64,000 nucleotides of DNA from Clostridium paraputrificum (GTDB lineage: Bacteria > Bacillota > Clostridia > Clostridiales > Clostridiaceae). Position numbers and translations under genes: made by a program. Positions within the stretch are counted from its first letter, which is position 1, and each line of letters begins with the position of its first letter. The notes beneath the pieces are model-generated. The model was not told where the DNA came from. It did no database searches and saw only the letters and a list, made by a program, of their open reading frames with translations. The stretch is taken from NCBI RefSeq assembly GCF_900447045.1, contig NZ_UAWH01000014.1:556501-620500 (forward strand), in the 5' to 3' direction. This document shows, piece by piece, positions 40,296 to 49,681 of the stretch.

Positions 40296-42803
40296 ATGAA
40301 TATTGATAAAGGCGTAAACTATTTTACTCGGGGCAATGCTAGTAGAAAAGATATGTTGAAAGATAAAAAACAACAATATAAAAATAAGGTATTAACATTA
40401 ATACTTTATTTTGTAATATTATGTATGTTTGCTATCATTACAATACTCACTATTAATAAAATAGGAAACTATCCATGGGGATCAGAAACTTTTGGATATT
40501 TATATAAAGGTAATATTTTGTATGATTCTTTTATAAATGGAGAATCATTCATTAGTTATGATATTAACTGGTATAATGGAACTCAACTTTTAAAAGGTAG
40601 TGAACCAATACCATATTATTTATTAGCGCTTATCAATTTATTAACTAATGATATTTACGTTACTTTTAGTGTTTTTATTACTTTAGTTTTCATTGTAGGT
40701 GGAACTGGATTTTTATTATGGGGCTATTATTGTAATAGATTTAAATTAGGTTTGTTTTTTGGAATACTATGGTTTTTTATTCCCAATAACTTAAGAGTAC
40801 TTTTTTCAGAAGGAAATCTTCAATTAGTTATAATAAATGCATTAATACCATACTTATTGTTAATTTATTATAAAGCTACTAGGGAAAATAAATTTAAAAA
40901 TTATGTATTTTTATCAGTCATTATTTGTATAATTTCTTTAAATTCTATGCACATTGTTATAATGATTTTACTAGCATTATTTTTATTGGCAGTTTTTGAT
41001 ACAATAAGAAAAACCTATTTTGGAAAGAAATTTTTTATTGTTTTATTATCATTATTAGGTATTTTATTATCAGCCTTTTGGCTTGTTCCTGCTTTAGGTG
41101 AAGGTTTGCTTAATAGTAATAAAAGTGAAGTGATACAAAAGTTAACTCAAAATTCCTATAGTTTATTAGACTCAATTTCACCAGTTTTAAGGTTCTATAA
41201 TGTAGAAGTTTATTATTTTGGTCTAAGCTTCTTTTTAGTAGGAATTTTTTCTGTTTTATTTATGAATGGTAGAAGAGATATCAAGAATTTAAGTTTTTAT
41301 GGAATACTTATTTTTATAGGAACTAGTAATGTTTTTATTAAAGTGCTTAAGAATATTCCTTTTAGTGAATTTCTTATATTTTCCAAAGTGACTAGTATAG
41401 CAATAGCTTTGATATTAGTATCAATTTTATTGTGGAGGAATCTTAGAAAGGTATTGATAGTAATAATATGCTTCATATTATTATCAGACTCTATGTTGAC
41501 ATTTGACTTAATTGGGCATAATAGAGAATTTCCAGAAGGATTAGTATACTCATTAGATTATGCTAGCGAAATAGCCACTCAAAGAATAGGAATATTAGAT
41601 TTATCACAGTATGGTGCATTACCAAGTTATTATTTAAAGTATGGAGTAAAAGGAAAGAGTAGTAACCAGGTATTTGGATGGCAATGGAAAAGTGCTAACA
41701 CTTCAGAGAACATAGTAATGATTAATACAGCATTGGAAAATAATTATTATTTAGTTATGTTTGATAGATGTATTCAATTGGGAGCAGACACTTTACTAAT
41801 AAAGAAAGATTTAATAAATGATTTTAATTACTTAGATGAATGTGCAAACCAAAATGGCTATATTAAAGTTTATGAAGATACAAACGACATTATTTATAAG
41901 TATCCAATAGAAGGTACTTTTGGAACGACAGTAAAGTTTGATGGAATTGCAATAGGAAAATATGCAGAAAATATATGTTACAGCTTTCCTAATTTCACTA
42001 AAGGGGACAAGGACTATATAGATGACTATACAGTTTCAGAGTTGTCTGAATTTAAAGCAATATTTCTATCTGGATTTAAATATAGGGATAAGAAAAAAGC
42101 AGAAGATATGTTAAAGGAGATTTCTGAAAAAGGCATTAGGGTAGTTGTAGATAGTAATGAGCTTGGTGATGAAGAGTTTTTAGGAATTTCATCAAAAAAG
42201 ATAGATTTAGAAGATAATTATGGGGAATTTTATTTTAAAGGAGAACGTGTTAAAATTGGCGATTTTCCTGAAGATGAGAAAATATTTAGATGTAGTTATT
42301 TGTTAGGTGGCAAAGATGATAATAACAATTATATTAATGTAGATACAAGAATGCTTGAATATATGAAATACTATAATGAAAATCTAGTGTTTTTAGGATT
42401 GAATATTCCTTACTTTGAGATGATAACTAAGGATGATGTTGCTTTAGAAATATTAGAAGAAGCTACTAATATGGAATCGTATATTTTACCAGATAGAAAA
42501 TGTGTAAATATACGAATTGATTTTGAATCTAATAGGATAATGGTAAATTCAGAAAATAATGATGTAATAGTTCCTATAGCTGCACTTAGTTCATTCGAAA
42601 CAATTGAAGGAAGTTATCAAGTATTTAATAATTTAGTTAATTTAAAAAGTAAAGAACTAGTCATTGAAGTTACATACCCTAAATTAAGTGCAGGGATAAC
42701 AATATCATTAATATCAGTATTGTTAATTTTAATTATTTCTAAATCCATGGTGAATGGACGAATAAAAAGCTACTTGACAAATAATGAGGAGTTGAGCAAA
42801 TGA
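40296..42803 (+). CDS. PTPS-related polytopic membrane protein of the XrtG locus
   Basis: 835 residues: about 11-12 membrane spans in the first 420 residues, a large extracellular domain (about 420-800) and a final span near 805-822. The first loop NYPWGSETFGYLYKGNILYD and then YDINWYNGTQLLKGSEPIPYY give the acidic/aromatic pattern of GT-C-like membrane enzymes. The family is annotated as 6-pyruvoyltetrahydropterin synthase-related membrane domain, a name derived from gene neighbourhood rather than chemistry. It starts 2 bases after the PTPS-like gene and overlaps xrtG by 4 bases. It probably helps build or transfer the glycan or lipid used by the system. Confidence 0.75.
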   Translation: MNIDKGVNYFTRGNASRKDMLKDKKQQYKNKVLTLILYFVILCMFAIITILTINKIGNYPWGSETFGYLYKGNILYDSFINGESFISYDINWYNGTQLLKGSEPIPYYLLALINLLTNDIYVTFSVFITLVFIVGGTGFLLWGYYCNRFKLGLFFGILWFFIPNNLRVLFSEGNLQLVIINALIPYLLLIYYKATRENKFKNYVFLSVIICIISLNSMHIVIMILLALFLLAVFDTIRKTYFGKKFFIVLLSLLGILLSAFWLVPALGEGLLNSNKSEVIQKLTQNSYSLLDSISPVLRFYNVEVYYFGLSFFLVGIFSVLFMNGRRDIKNLSFYGILIFIGTSNVFIKVLKNIPFSEFLIFSKVTSIAIALILVSILLWRNLRKVLIVIICFILLSDSMLTFDLIGHNREFPEGLVYSLDYASEIATQRIGILDLSQYGALPSYYLKYGVKGKSSNQVFGWQWKSANTSENIVMINTALENNYYLVMFDRCIQLGADTLLIKKDLINDFNYLDECANQNGYIKVYEDTNDIIYKYPIEGTFGTTVKFDGIAIGKYAENICYSFPNFTKGDKDYIDDYTVSELSEFKAIFLSGFKYRDKKKAEDMLKEISEKGIRVVVDSNELGDEEFLGISSKKIDLEDNYGEFYFKGERVKIGDFPEDEKIFRCSYLLGGKDDNNNYINVDTRMLEYMKYYNENLVFLGLNIPYFEMITKDDVALEILEEATNMESYILPDRKCVNIRIDFESNRIMVNSENNDVIVPIAALSSFETIEGSYQVFNNLVNLKSKELVIEVTYPKLSAGITISLISVLLILIISKSMVNGRIKSYLTNNEELSK

Positions 42804-43384
42804 ATGAAGGGCTTTGGCTGATTTTTATTTTAGCATTATGGATAACGGCAATATTATTATTTAGAAATTTAAAAATGGAATTTTTTAAGTTTTTAGTAGG
42901 GAGTTTGGGGATATTTGCCATAGGAATGATTTTCTTTAGAGATCCCATAGAAAATGGTTTTCTTTACTTGATAAATAGTATATTAGCTTTTATATCTGAT
43001 AAAAGTGACATGTTTGAAGTTATGAAGAATTACTCAATAGTAAATTTTTATGTAGATGGTAGTATTTTATCTATGTCAATTAATTATCAATGCTCAGGTG
43101 TGATTGAATCCTTAATATTTACTTCTTTAGTAATATTTTTTCCATTTGTTAAAAGCTTTAAGAAAGTTTTAGTTGTATTAGTAGGTAATATATATTTGAT
43201 CTTTATAAATATATTAAGGATACTTATGATTATTGTATTAACAAGACAATTTGGACTAGAAAGTTATGATTTTATACATATGGTGCTTGGAAGAATTTTT
43301 TTCTTTGTATTTACTGTTTTATTATATTATATAGTTTTTACTAAGAATCAGCTTAAAGGACAAAAGGTTGGTGAAATAAAATAA
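42800..43384 (+). CDS. xrtG: Exosortase family protein XrtG
   Basis: 194 residues, nearly all membrane, with about six spans. The exosortase active-site set is visible: Cys98 in NYQCSGVIES, Arg140 in FINILRILMI and His160 in DFIHMVLGR, each at the end of a membrane span as in EpsH-type enzymes. Exosortases cut C-terminal sorting tails and transfer the protein onward; XrtG (TIGR03110) is the Gram-positive branch. The gene overlaps both neighbours by 4 and 1 bases. A candidate substrate with a matching tail is encoded two genes downstream. This assignment is strong by motif and context. Confidence 0.9.
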   Translation: MNEGLWLIFILALWITAILLFRNLKMEFFKFLVGSLGIFAIGMIFFRDPIENGFLYLINSILAFISDKSDMFEVMKNYSIVNFYVDGSILSMSINYQCSGVIESLIFTSLVIFFPFVKSFKKVLVVLVGNIYLIFINILRILMIIVLTRQFGLESYDFIHMVLGRIFFFVFTVLLYYIVFTKNQLKGQKVGEIK

Positions 43385-44724
43385 TGGATGAAATAATTAA
43401 AGAGTTTGTCTTTTGGGGTATATGGCTAGTTATACCATTAATTATTGATTTTGTTATTGGGATTGTAGCAGCAATAATAGTATCTTTTGATTATTTCACT
43501 AAAACTGATGATAGAAAGTTGAGTTTCTATCCATATGTAACTATACTTATACCAGTTTATAATTCTGAAAAAACATTATGTCAATGTGTAAAATCTATAG
43601 TTAATCAAAGTTATCCAATTAGTAATTTACAAGTATTATTAATTGATAATGGCTCTAAAGATGAATCCTATAGAGTTTATTGTGAGCTTCAACAACAATA
43701 TCCTAAATTAAGATTGTGGTGGCTTGATTCGTCTAAAGGTAAAGCAAAAGCCTTAAATAAGGGATTATATATGGCAGATGGGAAATATATAATAAATATT
43801 GATTCTGATGGAGTTTTGGAAAAGGATGCTATTTTCAATATGGTATATAAGTTTGAAAAAAAAGATGATGTAATAGCTATGACTGGTGTGGTATTAACAA
43901 ATTATAAAGATATCGAGAAAACCAATATAGGTATTAAAAAAGTATTTCAAAAGTGTGAGTTGTTTGAATATAGTGAAGCTTTTTTGATAGGGAGGGGATT
44001 TCAATCAAAAACCAATACTATGTTTACTTTAGCTGGTGCTTTTTCAGCATTTAGAAGAGATAGTGTTTTGAGAACTCAATTATATAATGGAGAGACTCTT
44101 GGAGAGGATACTCATATGACCTCTCAAATTAGAGCTTTTTTAGATGGACGAGTAGAGTTATGTGAAGATTCCTTTTTCTTTGTAGATCCTGTTGAAAACT
44201 TAGATAAATTATATATACAACGTCAAAGGTGGCAAAGAGGTCAAATAGAAGTTTCAACTTTATTTTCAGGTAAAAATATAAAAAAAGGTTTAGTTAATAT
44301 ACTTAAAATAAACATAATTAAAGATCATACTTTAGTATTTCCAAGATTAATCTGGATTTTTGCGCTTATCTTTTTAATATTTATAGATTACCCAATGAAA
44401 CTTATTGTAGGTGCAAATTTAATAATGTATCTTTCTTATGTTTTATTATCAGTAGTTAATTTTATTGTAAGTAAGCTTTATTTAAAAGAACAAAAAGATT
44501 TAAGAAGATTCATGAATAAAAATTTTATGATTGTATTTCTTTTGCCAATCTATAGAATAGTAATATTTTTTATGAGAGTTGCTGGAATTTTAAACTCAAC
44601 AAATGAAAAAAGTCACTGGAATACTAAAACATTTAATCAAGAAAAAGAAATGATAAATGAAAGGATGAAAAATGATTATTCTTGGTTTTATAGAATAAAA
44701 TCTTGGGTTAATTGTTACAAGTAA
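43384..44724 (+). CDS. XrtG-associated family 2 glycosyltransferase
   Basis: 446 residues: two N-terminal membrane spans, then a GT2 domain (about 50-290) with TILIPVYNSEKTL, DNGSKDES, Asp140-Ser-Asp142 (DXD) in INIDSDG, GEDTHMTS near 240 and QRQRWQRGQ near 278, and further spans at 315-400. This is the processive/membrane GT2 layout. TIGR03111 covers a glycosyltransferase that travels with XrtG. It shares one base with xrtG and is followed by the secreted substrate. It may glycosylate the sorted protein or make its lipid-linked acceptor; that choice is inference. Confidence 0.88.
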   Translation: MDEIIKEFVFWGIWLVIPLIIDFVIGIVAAIIVSFDYFTKTDDRKLSFYPYVTILIPVYNSEKTLCQCVKSIVNQSYPISNLQVLLIDNGSKDESYRVYCELQQQYPKLRLWWLDSSKGKAKALNKGLYMADGKYIINIDSDGVLEKDAIFNMVYKFEKKDDVIAMTGVVLTNYKDIEKTNIGIKKVFQKCELFEYSEAFLIGRGFQSKTNTMFTLAGAFSAFRRDSVLRTQLYNGETLGEDTHMTSQIRAFLDGRVELCEDSFFFVDPVENLDKLYIQRQRWQRGQIEVSTLFSGKNIKKGLVNILKINIIKDHTLVFPRLIWIFALIFLIFIDYPMKLIVGANLIMYLSYVLLSVVNFIVSKLYLKEQKDLRRFMNKNFMIVFLLPIYRIVIFFMRVAGILNSTNEKSHWNTKTFNQEKEMINERMKNDYSWFYRIKSWVNCYK

Positions 44725-44753
44725 TTATAAATTTAATAAATAGAGGTGGTAGT

Positions 44754-45521
44754 ATGAAGAGGGTCAGAAAAATATTATTAGCGAGTGTTATTTTTTGCAC
44801 AATAAGTGGACAAGTTACATATGCATCAGCTACTACAGAAGAAAATACGCCTATAATAATTGATGGGATATATAGTGATTGGGATGGTATTCCAAATTGT
44901 ATAGATAAAGAATCAGATTCAGATAAAAAAAGTGAGGATTTAAAAGAAATAAAGTATTATGTCAACAAGGATTATCTGTATTTGTATATAGAAAGATTTC
45001 CTTCACATAGTGGTGAATATCCGGATTCAGGATTGTGGGATATGTGGATTCCAATAATAAATGGAAATGGAAATGGAAGTCATAATTGTTTTTTCCCTTG
45101 GGATACTAAAGAAGGAGAAGTGTGGCATCCTCAAAAGGTATCGACTTTTAAGATAACTTGTGGCTTTGTAGAATTATGGGATTCTGAATCAGGAAGTATG
45201 GTGAAAAAATTTAATATAAGGATAAAGTTAGATGGAAACAGTGTAGGAGAAGATCGATTATTTACTAATTCAGATGGATCCAAAATTGAAATAAGATTGC
45301 CTTTAAGTATAATAGGATTGAATGGGGATTTAGATGAAGTTGAATTTAATGTTGCATCTGATATACATGCGTCTAATGAATTTGTAGATTGGGCAAATGA
45401 TGATGGACCAATAGTAGTAACTAAAGGACCTATATTTGGTAAGTTGACGACAGTTGTGGCTTTATCTGGATTTCTTGGAGTAGCATTAGTAGCTAAAAAG
45501 AAAATTGAAAGACATGAATAG
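44754..45521 (+). CDS. Secreted protein with Firmicu-CTERM-type sorting tail
   Basis: 255 residues. A signal peptide (about 1-24, MKRVRKILLASVIFCTISGQ...) is followed by a beta-rich region beginning PIIIDGIYSDWDGIP, a CBM9/DOMON-like opening, with ELWDSESG and DIHASNEFVDWANDDGP further on. The end is TKGPIFGKLTTVVALSGFLG and the basic tail KKKIERHE: a GPIFG motif, a membrane span and positive charge, fitting the Firmicu-CTERM signal sorted by XrtG. ATG 44754 is chosen after GAGGTGG; an upstream in-frame ATG at 44712 lies inside the glycosyltransferase gene. It is the only such tail I find in the window and is likely the local substrate. Confidence 0.85.
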   Translation: MKRVRKILLASVIFCTISGQVTYASATTEENTPIIIDGIYSDWDGIPNCIDKESDSDKKSEDLKEIKYYVNKDYLYLYIERFPSHSGEYPDSGLWDMWIPIINGNGNGSHNCFFPWDTKEGEVWHPQKVSTFKITCGFVELWDSESGSMVKKFNIRIKLDGNSVGEDRLFTNSDGSKIEIRLPLSIIGLNGDLDEVEFNVASDIHASNEFVDWANDDGPIVVTKGPIFGKLTTVVALSGFLGVALVAKKKIERHE

Positions 45522-45627
45522 CAGAGCCTAAAGAGAAATTGTGCTACAATATATAAACATATAAATATAACAATATATAAATATATAGTACAAAAGGGAC
45601 TTGATGACAAATAGAATATTATTTCAA

Positions 45628-45655
45628 TTGAAAAAATATTATGTGATGATATAAT
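45628..45655 (+). promoter_or_regulatory. Promoter of the TtcA-like gene
   Basis: TTGAAA at 45628-45633 and TATAAT at 45650-45655, 16-base spacer, about 24 bases before the gene. Confidence 0.65.
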
Positions 45656-45678
45656 ATCATGTGTACGAGGTGATATAG

Positions 45679-46542
45679 ATGAGTGGAATAGCAGGAACAG
45701 GTTGTGAAAGAATAATTCCAACAGAGGAAAAGAAACCTTTAGAAGAAATAGAAAAGAGCATTATAAAAAGATATAGAAAGCCAATTTGGTCAAAGTTTAT
45801 AAAAGCTATAAAGCAATATGATTTAATACAAGATGGAGATAAAGTTGCTGTAGCAATTTCAGGTGGGAAGGATAGCTTGCTTATGGCTAAATGTTTCCAA
45901 CAGCTTCAAAGATATAGTGATGTTAAGTTTGATTTAGAATTTATAGCTATGGACCCAGGATATCATCCACAAATAAAGGCTTTACATAAAGAAAACTTAG
46001 ATTATTTAGGAATACCAGCTCATATCTATGATTCTAAAATATTTGAAGTTATAGATAAAAAAGCTCAAGATTACCCATGCTATTTGTGTGCTAGAATGAG
46101 AAGAGGATCACTTTATGAAAAGGCTAAGGAACTTGGGTGTAATAAATTAGCTTTAGGACATCATTACAATGATGTAATTGAAACAACTATGTTAAATATT
46201 CTTTATGCAGGTAACTTTAAAACAATGTTACCAAAGCTTAAATCTCAAAACTTTGAAGGCATAGAGTTAATAAGACCTTTATATCTGATAGAGGAAGAAG
46301 CTATAAAAAGATTTATAAATTATAGTGGAATATGGCCACTGAATTGTGCTTGTATGGTAGCAGCCAAAAAAATTGGTGGTAAGAGATATGAAATAAAAGA
46401 GCTTATCGCAAATCTAAAGGAAAACTTTAATGATGTAGATAAGTCTATATTCAAAGCTGCTGAAAATGTAGCTATGGATTCTATTTTAGGATGGGAAATA
46501 GATGGAGAAAAGCATTCGTTTTTAGAGCGTTTTGAAGAATAA
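45679..46542 (+). CDS. TtcA-like tRNA 2-thiolation ATPase
   Basis: 287 residues of the PP-loop ATPase family: SGGKDS at 61-66 binds ATP, YPCYLCARMRRG near 133-144 holds the CxxC, and NCACM near 220 gives a further cysteine pair; the three could hold an iron-sulfur cluster. LALGHHYNDVIETTMLNIL is the TtcA/TilS group motif. TtcA-type enzymes put sulfur on cytidine 32 of tRNA; related clostridial proteins are not all proven, so the exact base is inferred. Ribosome site GAGGTGAT precedes ATG. Single-gene unit with its own promoter and terminator. Confidence 0.85.
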   Translation: MSGIAGTGCERIIPTEEKKPLEEIEKSIIKRYRKPIWSKFIKAIKQYDLIQDGDKVAVAISGGKDSLLMAKCFQQLQRYSDVKFDLEFIAMDPGYHPQIKALHKENLDYLGIPAHIYDSKIFEVIDKKAQDYPCYLCARMRRGSLYEKAKELGCNKLALGHHYNDVIETTMLNILYAGNFKTMLPKLKSQNFEGIELIRPLYLIEEEAIKRFINYSGIWPLNCACMVAAKKIGGKRYEIKELIANLKENFNDVDKSIFKAAENVAMDSILGWEIDGEKHSFLERFEE

Positions 46543-46550
46543 TTATATTT

Positions 46551-46588
46551 AAAAAAAGAAGCCATATATATGACTTCTTTTTTTGATG
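46551..46588 (+). terminator. Terminator after the TtcA-like gene
   Basis: AAAAAAAGAAG with CATA pairs with TATG and CTTCTTTTTTT around TA; a run of eight T follows. The A run on the left could also serve the minus-strand HAD gene. Confidence 0.8.
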
Positions 46589-46634
46589 TAATTTGGAGCG
46601 TAGTGCTAGAATAAACAAAATAAATATCCACTCT
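46581..46634 (+). repeat. Degenerate dispersed repeat, copy B
   Basis: TTTTGATGTAATTTGGAGCG and the following bases to AAAATAAATATCCACTC (46617-46633) match the reverse complement of 56727-56778 at roughly three of four positions. The outer left arm is replaced by the terminator. Between the TtcA-like and HAD genes, non-coding. Confidence 0.5.
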
Positions 46635-46642
46635 ATACTTTT

Positions 46643-47506
46643 TTATTTATTTAGAGCAAAAGTTTTAATTGCATGTCCAACACCATTTTCTAGATTTGTT
46701 AGTGTTGTGTATCTGCATAAGTTTTTTATATCATCATTAGAATTTCCCATTGCAACACTATGGTATGCATGTTCAAACATTGATACATCATTATAGTTAT
46801 CGCCAATTGCCATTGTATCATCTAAAGATATATGAAGGTAATCTGCAATAAATGCTAATGATTTTCCCTTAGAAGTTTCATAGCTTTGAAATTCAAAGTT
46901 GTTATATGCTGAAGAAACAACATTTACTCCTTTAATTTTAGAGGCTTCAGCAATTCCATCTTTTATTCTATTAGGGTCAAATGAAAGAGCAGATATATTA
47001 AATAAATCAGTATTTAAGTTTAGTATATCCTTATATGAATCTACATATAGTGCACTATCACTTTCGATAAAACTTACTAGAGAATCTAAATGGTTTCTAT
47101 CTAAGTCAGGAATAACTGATTGATTTCTATTAAATTCATCTGTAAGACGTTTTGAAATATCTCTAAAATGTATTCTATGTTTATCAGAAGAAAGGCCATA
47201 AGGATAATTATTAGATTCTAGAAAATCTAGTATTTCCTTTACGGTGTCTTCTTTTATTGGATATGAACAAATTTTTTTATTATCTTTAACTGAATAAGCA
47301 CATGACCCATTATCTGTGATTATGTAATCAGGTTTGAAGTTAGATTTAGATAAAAGTTCAAGAGCTGCAGTGTATTGTCTTCCTGTAGCCACAATGACTT
47401 TAATACCGGACTCTTCGGCTTTATTAATCCATTCTAAGTCATATTTTGATATTGTTGAGTCTGGTTGAAGTAACGTGCCGTCTAAATCTGTTGCAATTAG
47501 TTTCAT
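46643..47506 (-). CDS. Cof-type HAD-IIB sugar-phosphatase-like hydrolase
   Basis: 287 residues: nucleophile Asp7 and Asp9 in ATDLDGTLL, the second motif in VATGRQYTAAL, a C2B cap (about 85-190) and GDNYNDVSMFEHAYHSVAMGN near 237-256 with the metal Asp residues. Cof-type HADs dephosphorylate sugar phosphates, flavin or pyridoxal phosphates; the sequence does not settle which. It is on the minus strand, divergent from the YfcE-like gene, with ribosome site GGGGGAC before the ATG. Confidence 0.9.
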   Translation of the reverse strand: MKLIATDLDGTLLQPDSTISKYDLEWINKAEESGIKVIVATGRQYTAALELLSKSNFKPDYIITDNGSCAYSVKDNKKICSYPIKEDTVKEILDFLESNNYPYGLSSDKHRIHFRDISKRLTDEFNRNQSVIPDLDRNHLDSLVSFIESDSALYVDSYKDILNLNTDLFNISALSFDPNRIKDGIAEASKIKGVNVVSSAYNNFEFQSYETSKGKSLAFIADYLHISLDDTMAIGDNYNDVSMFEHAYHSVAMGNSNDDIKNLCRYTTLTNLENGVGHAIKTFALNK

Positions 47507-47690
47507 TAAAAAAGTCCCCCTACAAAAAAATATTACATCTATATTGTACTATTTTTGGATAAAAAAATATATGGAGTGTATTAGGTTTTACAAAAAAATG
47601 TATCTAATTAAACTTCAAATTAAATATGGAAAAATAAGTATGGAAAAATTATAATATAAGGATAATAGTATTTAAGAAGGGAAGTTTATT

Positions 47691-48263
47691 ATGAAGGTTG
47701 CTGTAATATCTGATGTACATGGAAATGTAGAAGCATTAAAATATTTCATAAACTATATAGATGAGAACAATATAGAAGTTGTTCTTAATTTAGGGGATAT
47801 AATGGGTGGGATTAATCCTAGAGAGACCTTGAAGATAATAATGAATGATAAAAGGTTCATAAATGTATGCGGTAATCATGAGAGTAATCTATATTATATA
47901 GATGAAGAACTTTCAAAAGAAGAGTTAAGTTGGATAAAAAATATACCTTTAAAAAGGGTAGAAGAAGTAGCAGGAAAAAGGTTTTTAATGGTACATAGCA
48001 GAATAAATAGTAATACTGATATACCTTACTTATATAATGGAGGGATATTAGAAGAATTTTTAAATGATTATAATGGCGAATGGGATTATGTATTGTTTGG
48101 CCATACTCATTATCAATGTTATTTATCTTTTTATGAAGGGAAGATTATGATTAATCCTGGATCATTAGGGTTATCATACGATGAAAAGATAAGCTTTGCA
48201 GTAATTGATATTGATGATGAAAGGTTTAATATAGAGTTTAGAAAAATTGATTACAAAAGATAG
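47691..48263 (+). CDS. YfcE/MJ0936-type metallophosphoesterase
   Basis: 190 residues of the calcineurin-like fold with all metal blocks: Asp8 and His10 in SDVHGN, Asp36 in LGDIMGG, Asn/His in CGNHES, His in MVHSR and FGHTHYQ near 145. Proteins of this branch hydrolyse phosphodiesters in vitro. It ends 14 bases before the MATE transporter gene and is transcribed with it, although no functional link is evident. Ribosome site GAAGGGAAG. Confidence 0.88.
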   Translation: MKVAVISDVHGNVEALKYFINYIDENNIEVVLNLGDIMGGINPRETLKIIMNDKRFINVCGNHESNLYYIDEELSKEELSWIKNIPLKRVEEVAGKRFLMVHSRINSNTDIPYLYNGGILEEFLNDYNGEWDYVLFGHTHYQCYLSFYEGKIMINPGSLGLSYDEKISFAVIDIDDERFNIEFRKIDYKR

Positions 48264-48277
48264 TAAGGAAGGTACAA

Positions 48278-49615
48278 ATGAAGAAAGTTAATTTATTAGA
48301 AGACAGTATAGGATCTTTAGCTGTAAGATATATGATTCCAAGTGTTTTAGGAATGCTTGGGTTATCTATGTGTATATTTTTTGATACTATGTTTATAGGA
48401 AGAGGAATAGGAAATCTAGGTTTAGCAGCCCTAAATGTGGGGATTCCTATGTACAGTATATTTAATAGTATAGGGTTAATATTTGGTGTTGGAGGTGCTA
48501 CTGCACTTTCAATTTCAATAGGAAAAGGAAGGTTGGATTCAGCAAACAGTATTTTTACTTTTTCAGTAATATCATCATTTATATCAGGCGCGATATTATC
48601 TGTATTTGGAATAGTCTTTTTAGAGCAATTTTCATTATTTTTAGGTGCATCACAAGAGACTTTACCATTAGTGAAAGAATACTTATCAGCTATATTATCA
48701 TTTGGAATAGCTTTTATTGTTATACAAACTCTTTCTGTATTTGTTAGAAATGATAACAACCCCAAATTGGTAATGTGGGCTGTTATTTGTACTAATTTAA
48801 CTAATATTATTTTAGATTATGTATTAATTTTTCCATTAAATAAAGGGATGAGGGGGGCTGCTTTAGCTACATCCATAGCTCAATTAGTAGGGGTAAGTAT
48901 ATTATTATTACATTTTATATTTAAAAAGAATTCTATACATTTATATATATCGCAATATAAAAAATCACTAAGATATGCAAAAAGAATTATCTTAAATGGT
49001 ATACCTAGTTTGGTTAATGAAATGTCTGCAGGAGTTGTTATTTTTATATTTAATATAGTTCTAGTGAAGATAGGTGGAGTAGAAGCAGTTTCTGCCTATA
49101 GTATAATTTCAAATGTAGCTTTAATTTGTACTGCAATATTTAATGGAATATCTCAAGGAATTCAGCCTATTATAAGCATGAATTATGGAGCAAAAAAGAT
49201 AGATAGAGTTATATCTGCTTTTAAGCTAGCTAGAAAAATTTCATTTGTTTCTGGAGTAGTGTTTTTTATAATTGGGGTATCTAATCCTGAATTTATAGCG
49301 AGAATATTTTCAAGTAATATAGAAGGAATTCTAGATATTACTTGTAGTGGAATAAGAATATACTTTTTATCTTTTATTGTAATGGGTGTAAATATAGTAT
49401 CTATAGGTTTTATGCAATCTATAGAAAGATCAAAGGTATCCACTATAATATCTTTAATTAGAGGGTTTATATTAATTTCTATAGTAATAGTAATTATGTC
49501 ATATATTATGGGATTAACAGGGGCGTGGTTAACTGTACCAATAGTTGAAAGTATCACTTTGATATATACAATTATTATTATAAAAAGAGATAAATCTATA
49601 TATCTACAAAAATAG
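48278..49615 (+). CDS. MATE-family efflux transporter
   Basis: 445 residues with 12 membrane spans in two related halves. The first half opens MIPSVLGMLGLSMCIFFDTMFIGRGIGNLGLAALN, and ISIGKGRLDSAN follows near 73; the second half has ISQGIQPIISMNYGAKKIDR near 291. This places it in the DinF/NorM-like MATE group that exports cationic compounds using Na+ or H+. The substrate cannot be read from sequence. Ribosome site AAGGAAGG. Co-transcribed with the upstream phosphoesterase. Confidence 0.9.
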   Translation: MKKVNLLEDSIGSLAVRYMIPSVLGMLGLSMCIFFDTMFIGRGIGNLGLAALNVGIPMYSIFNSIGLIFGVGGATALSISIGKGRLDSANSIFTFSVISSFISGAILSVFGIVFLEQFSLFLGASQETLPLVKEYLSAILSFGIAFIVIQTLSVFVRNDNNPKLVMWAVICTNLTNIILDYVLIFPLNKGMRGAALATSIAQLVGVSILLLHFIFKKNSIHLYISQYKKSLRYAKRIILNGIPSLVNEMSAGVVIFIFNIVLVKIGGVEAVSAYSIISNVALICTAIFNGISQGIQPIISMNYGAKKIDRVISAFKLARKISFVSGVVFFIIGVSNPEFIARIFSSNIEGILDITCSGIRIYFLSFIVMGVNIVSIGFMQSIERSKVSTIISLIRGFILISIVIVIMSYIMGLTGAWLTVPIVESITLIYTIIIIKRDKSIYLQK

Positions 49616-49681
49616 AAGTTGAAATGATTTTTTGTATATGTAAAATATAAATTATATAGATAAAACTAATAAGGTGAAAGA

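Noticed and set aside
45131..45721. 196-residue minus-strand frame opposite the CTERM protein
   Set aside because: It overlaps the exosortase substrate and the TtcA promoter; Ser/Ile/Leu-rich with no recognisable domain or ribosome site.
48238..48765. 175-residue minus-strand frame opposite the MATE gene
   Set aside because: Shadow of the strongly conserved MATE coding strand.
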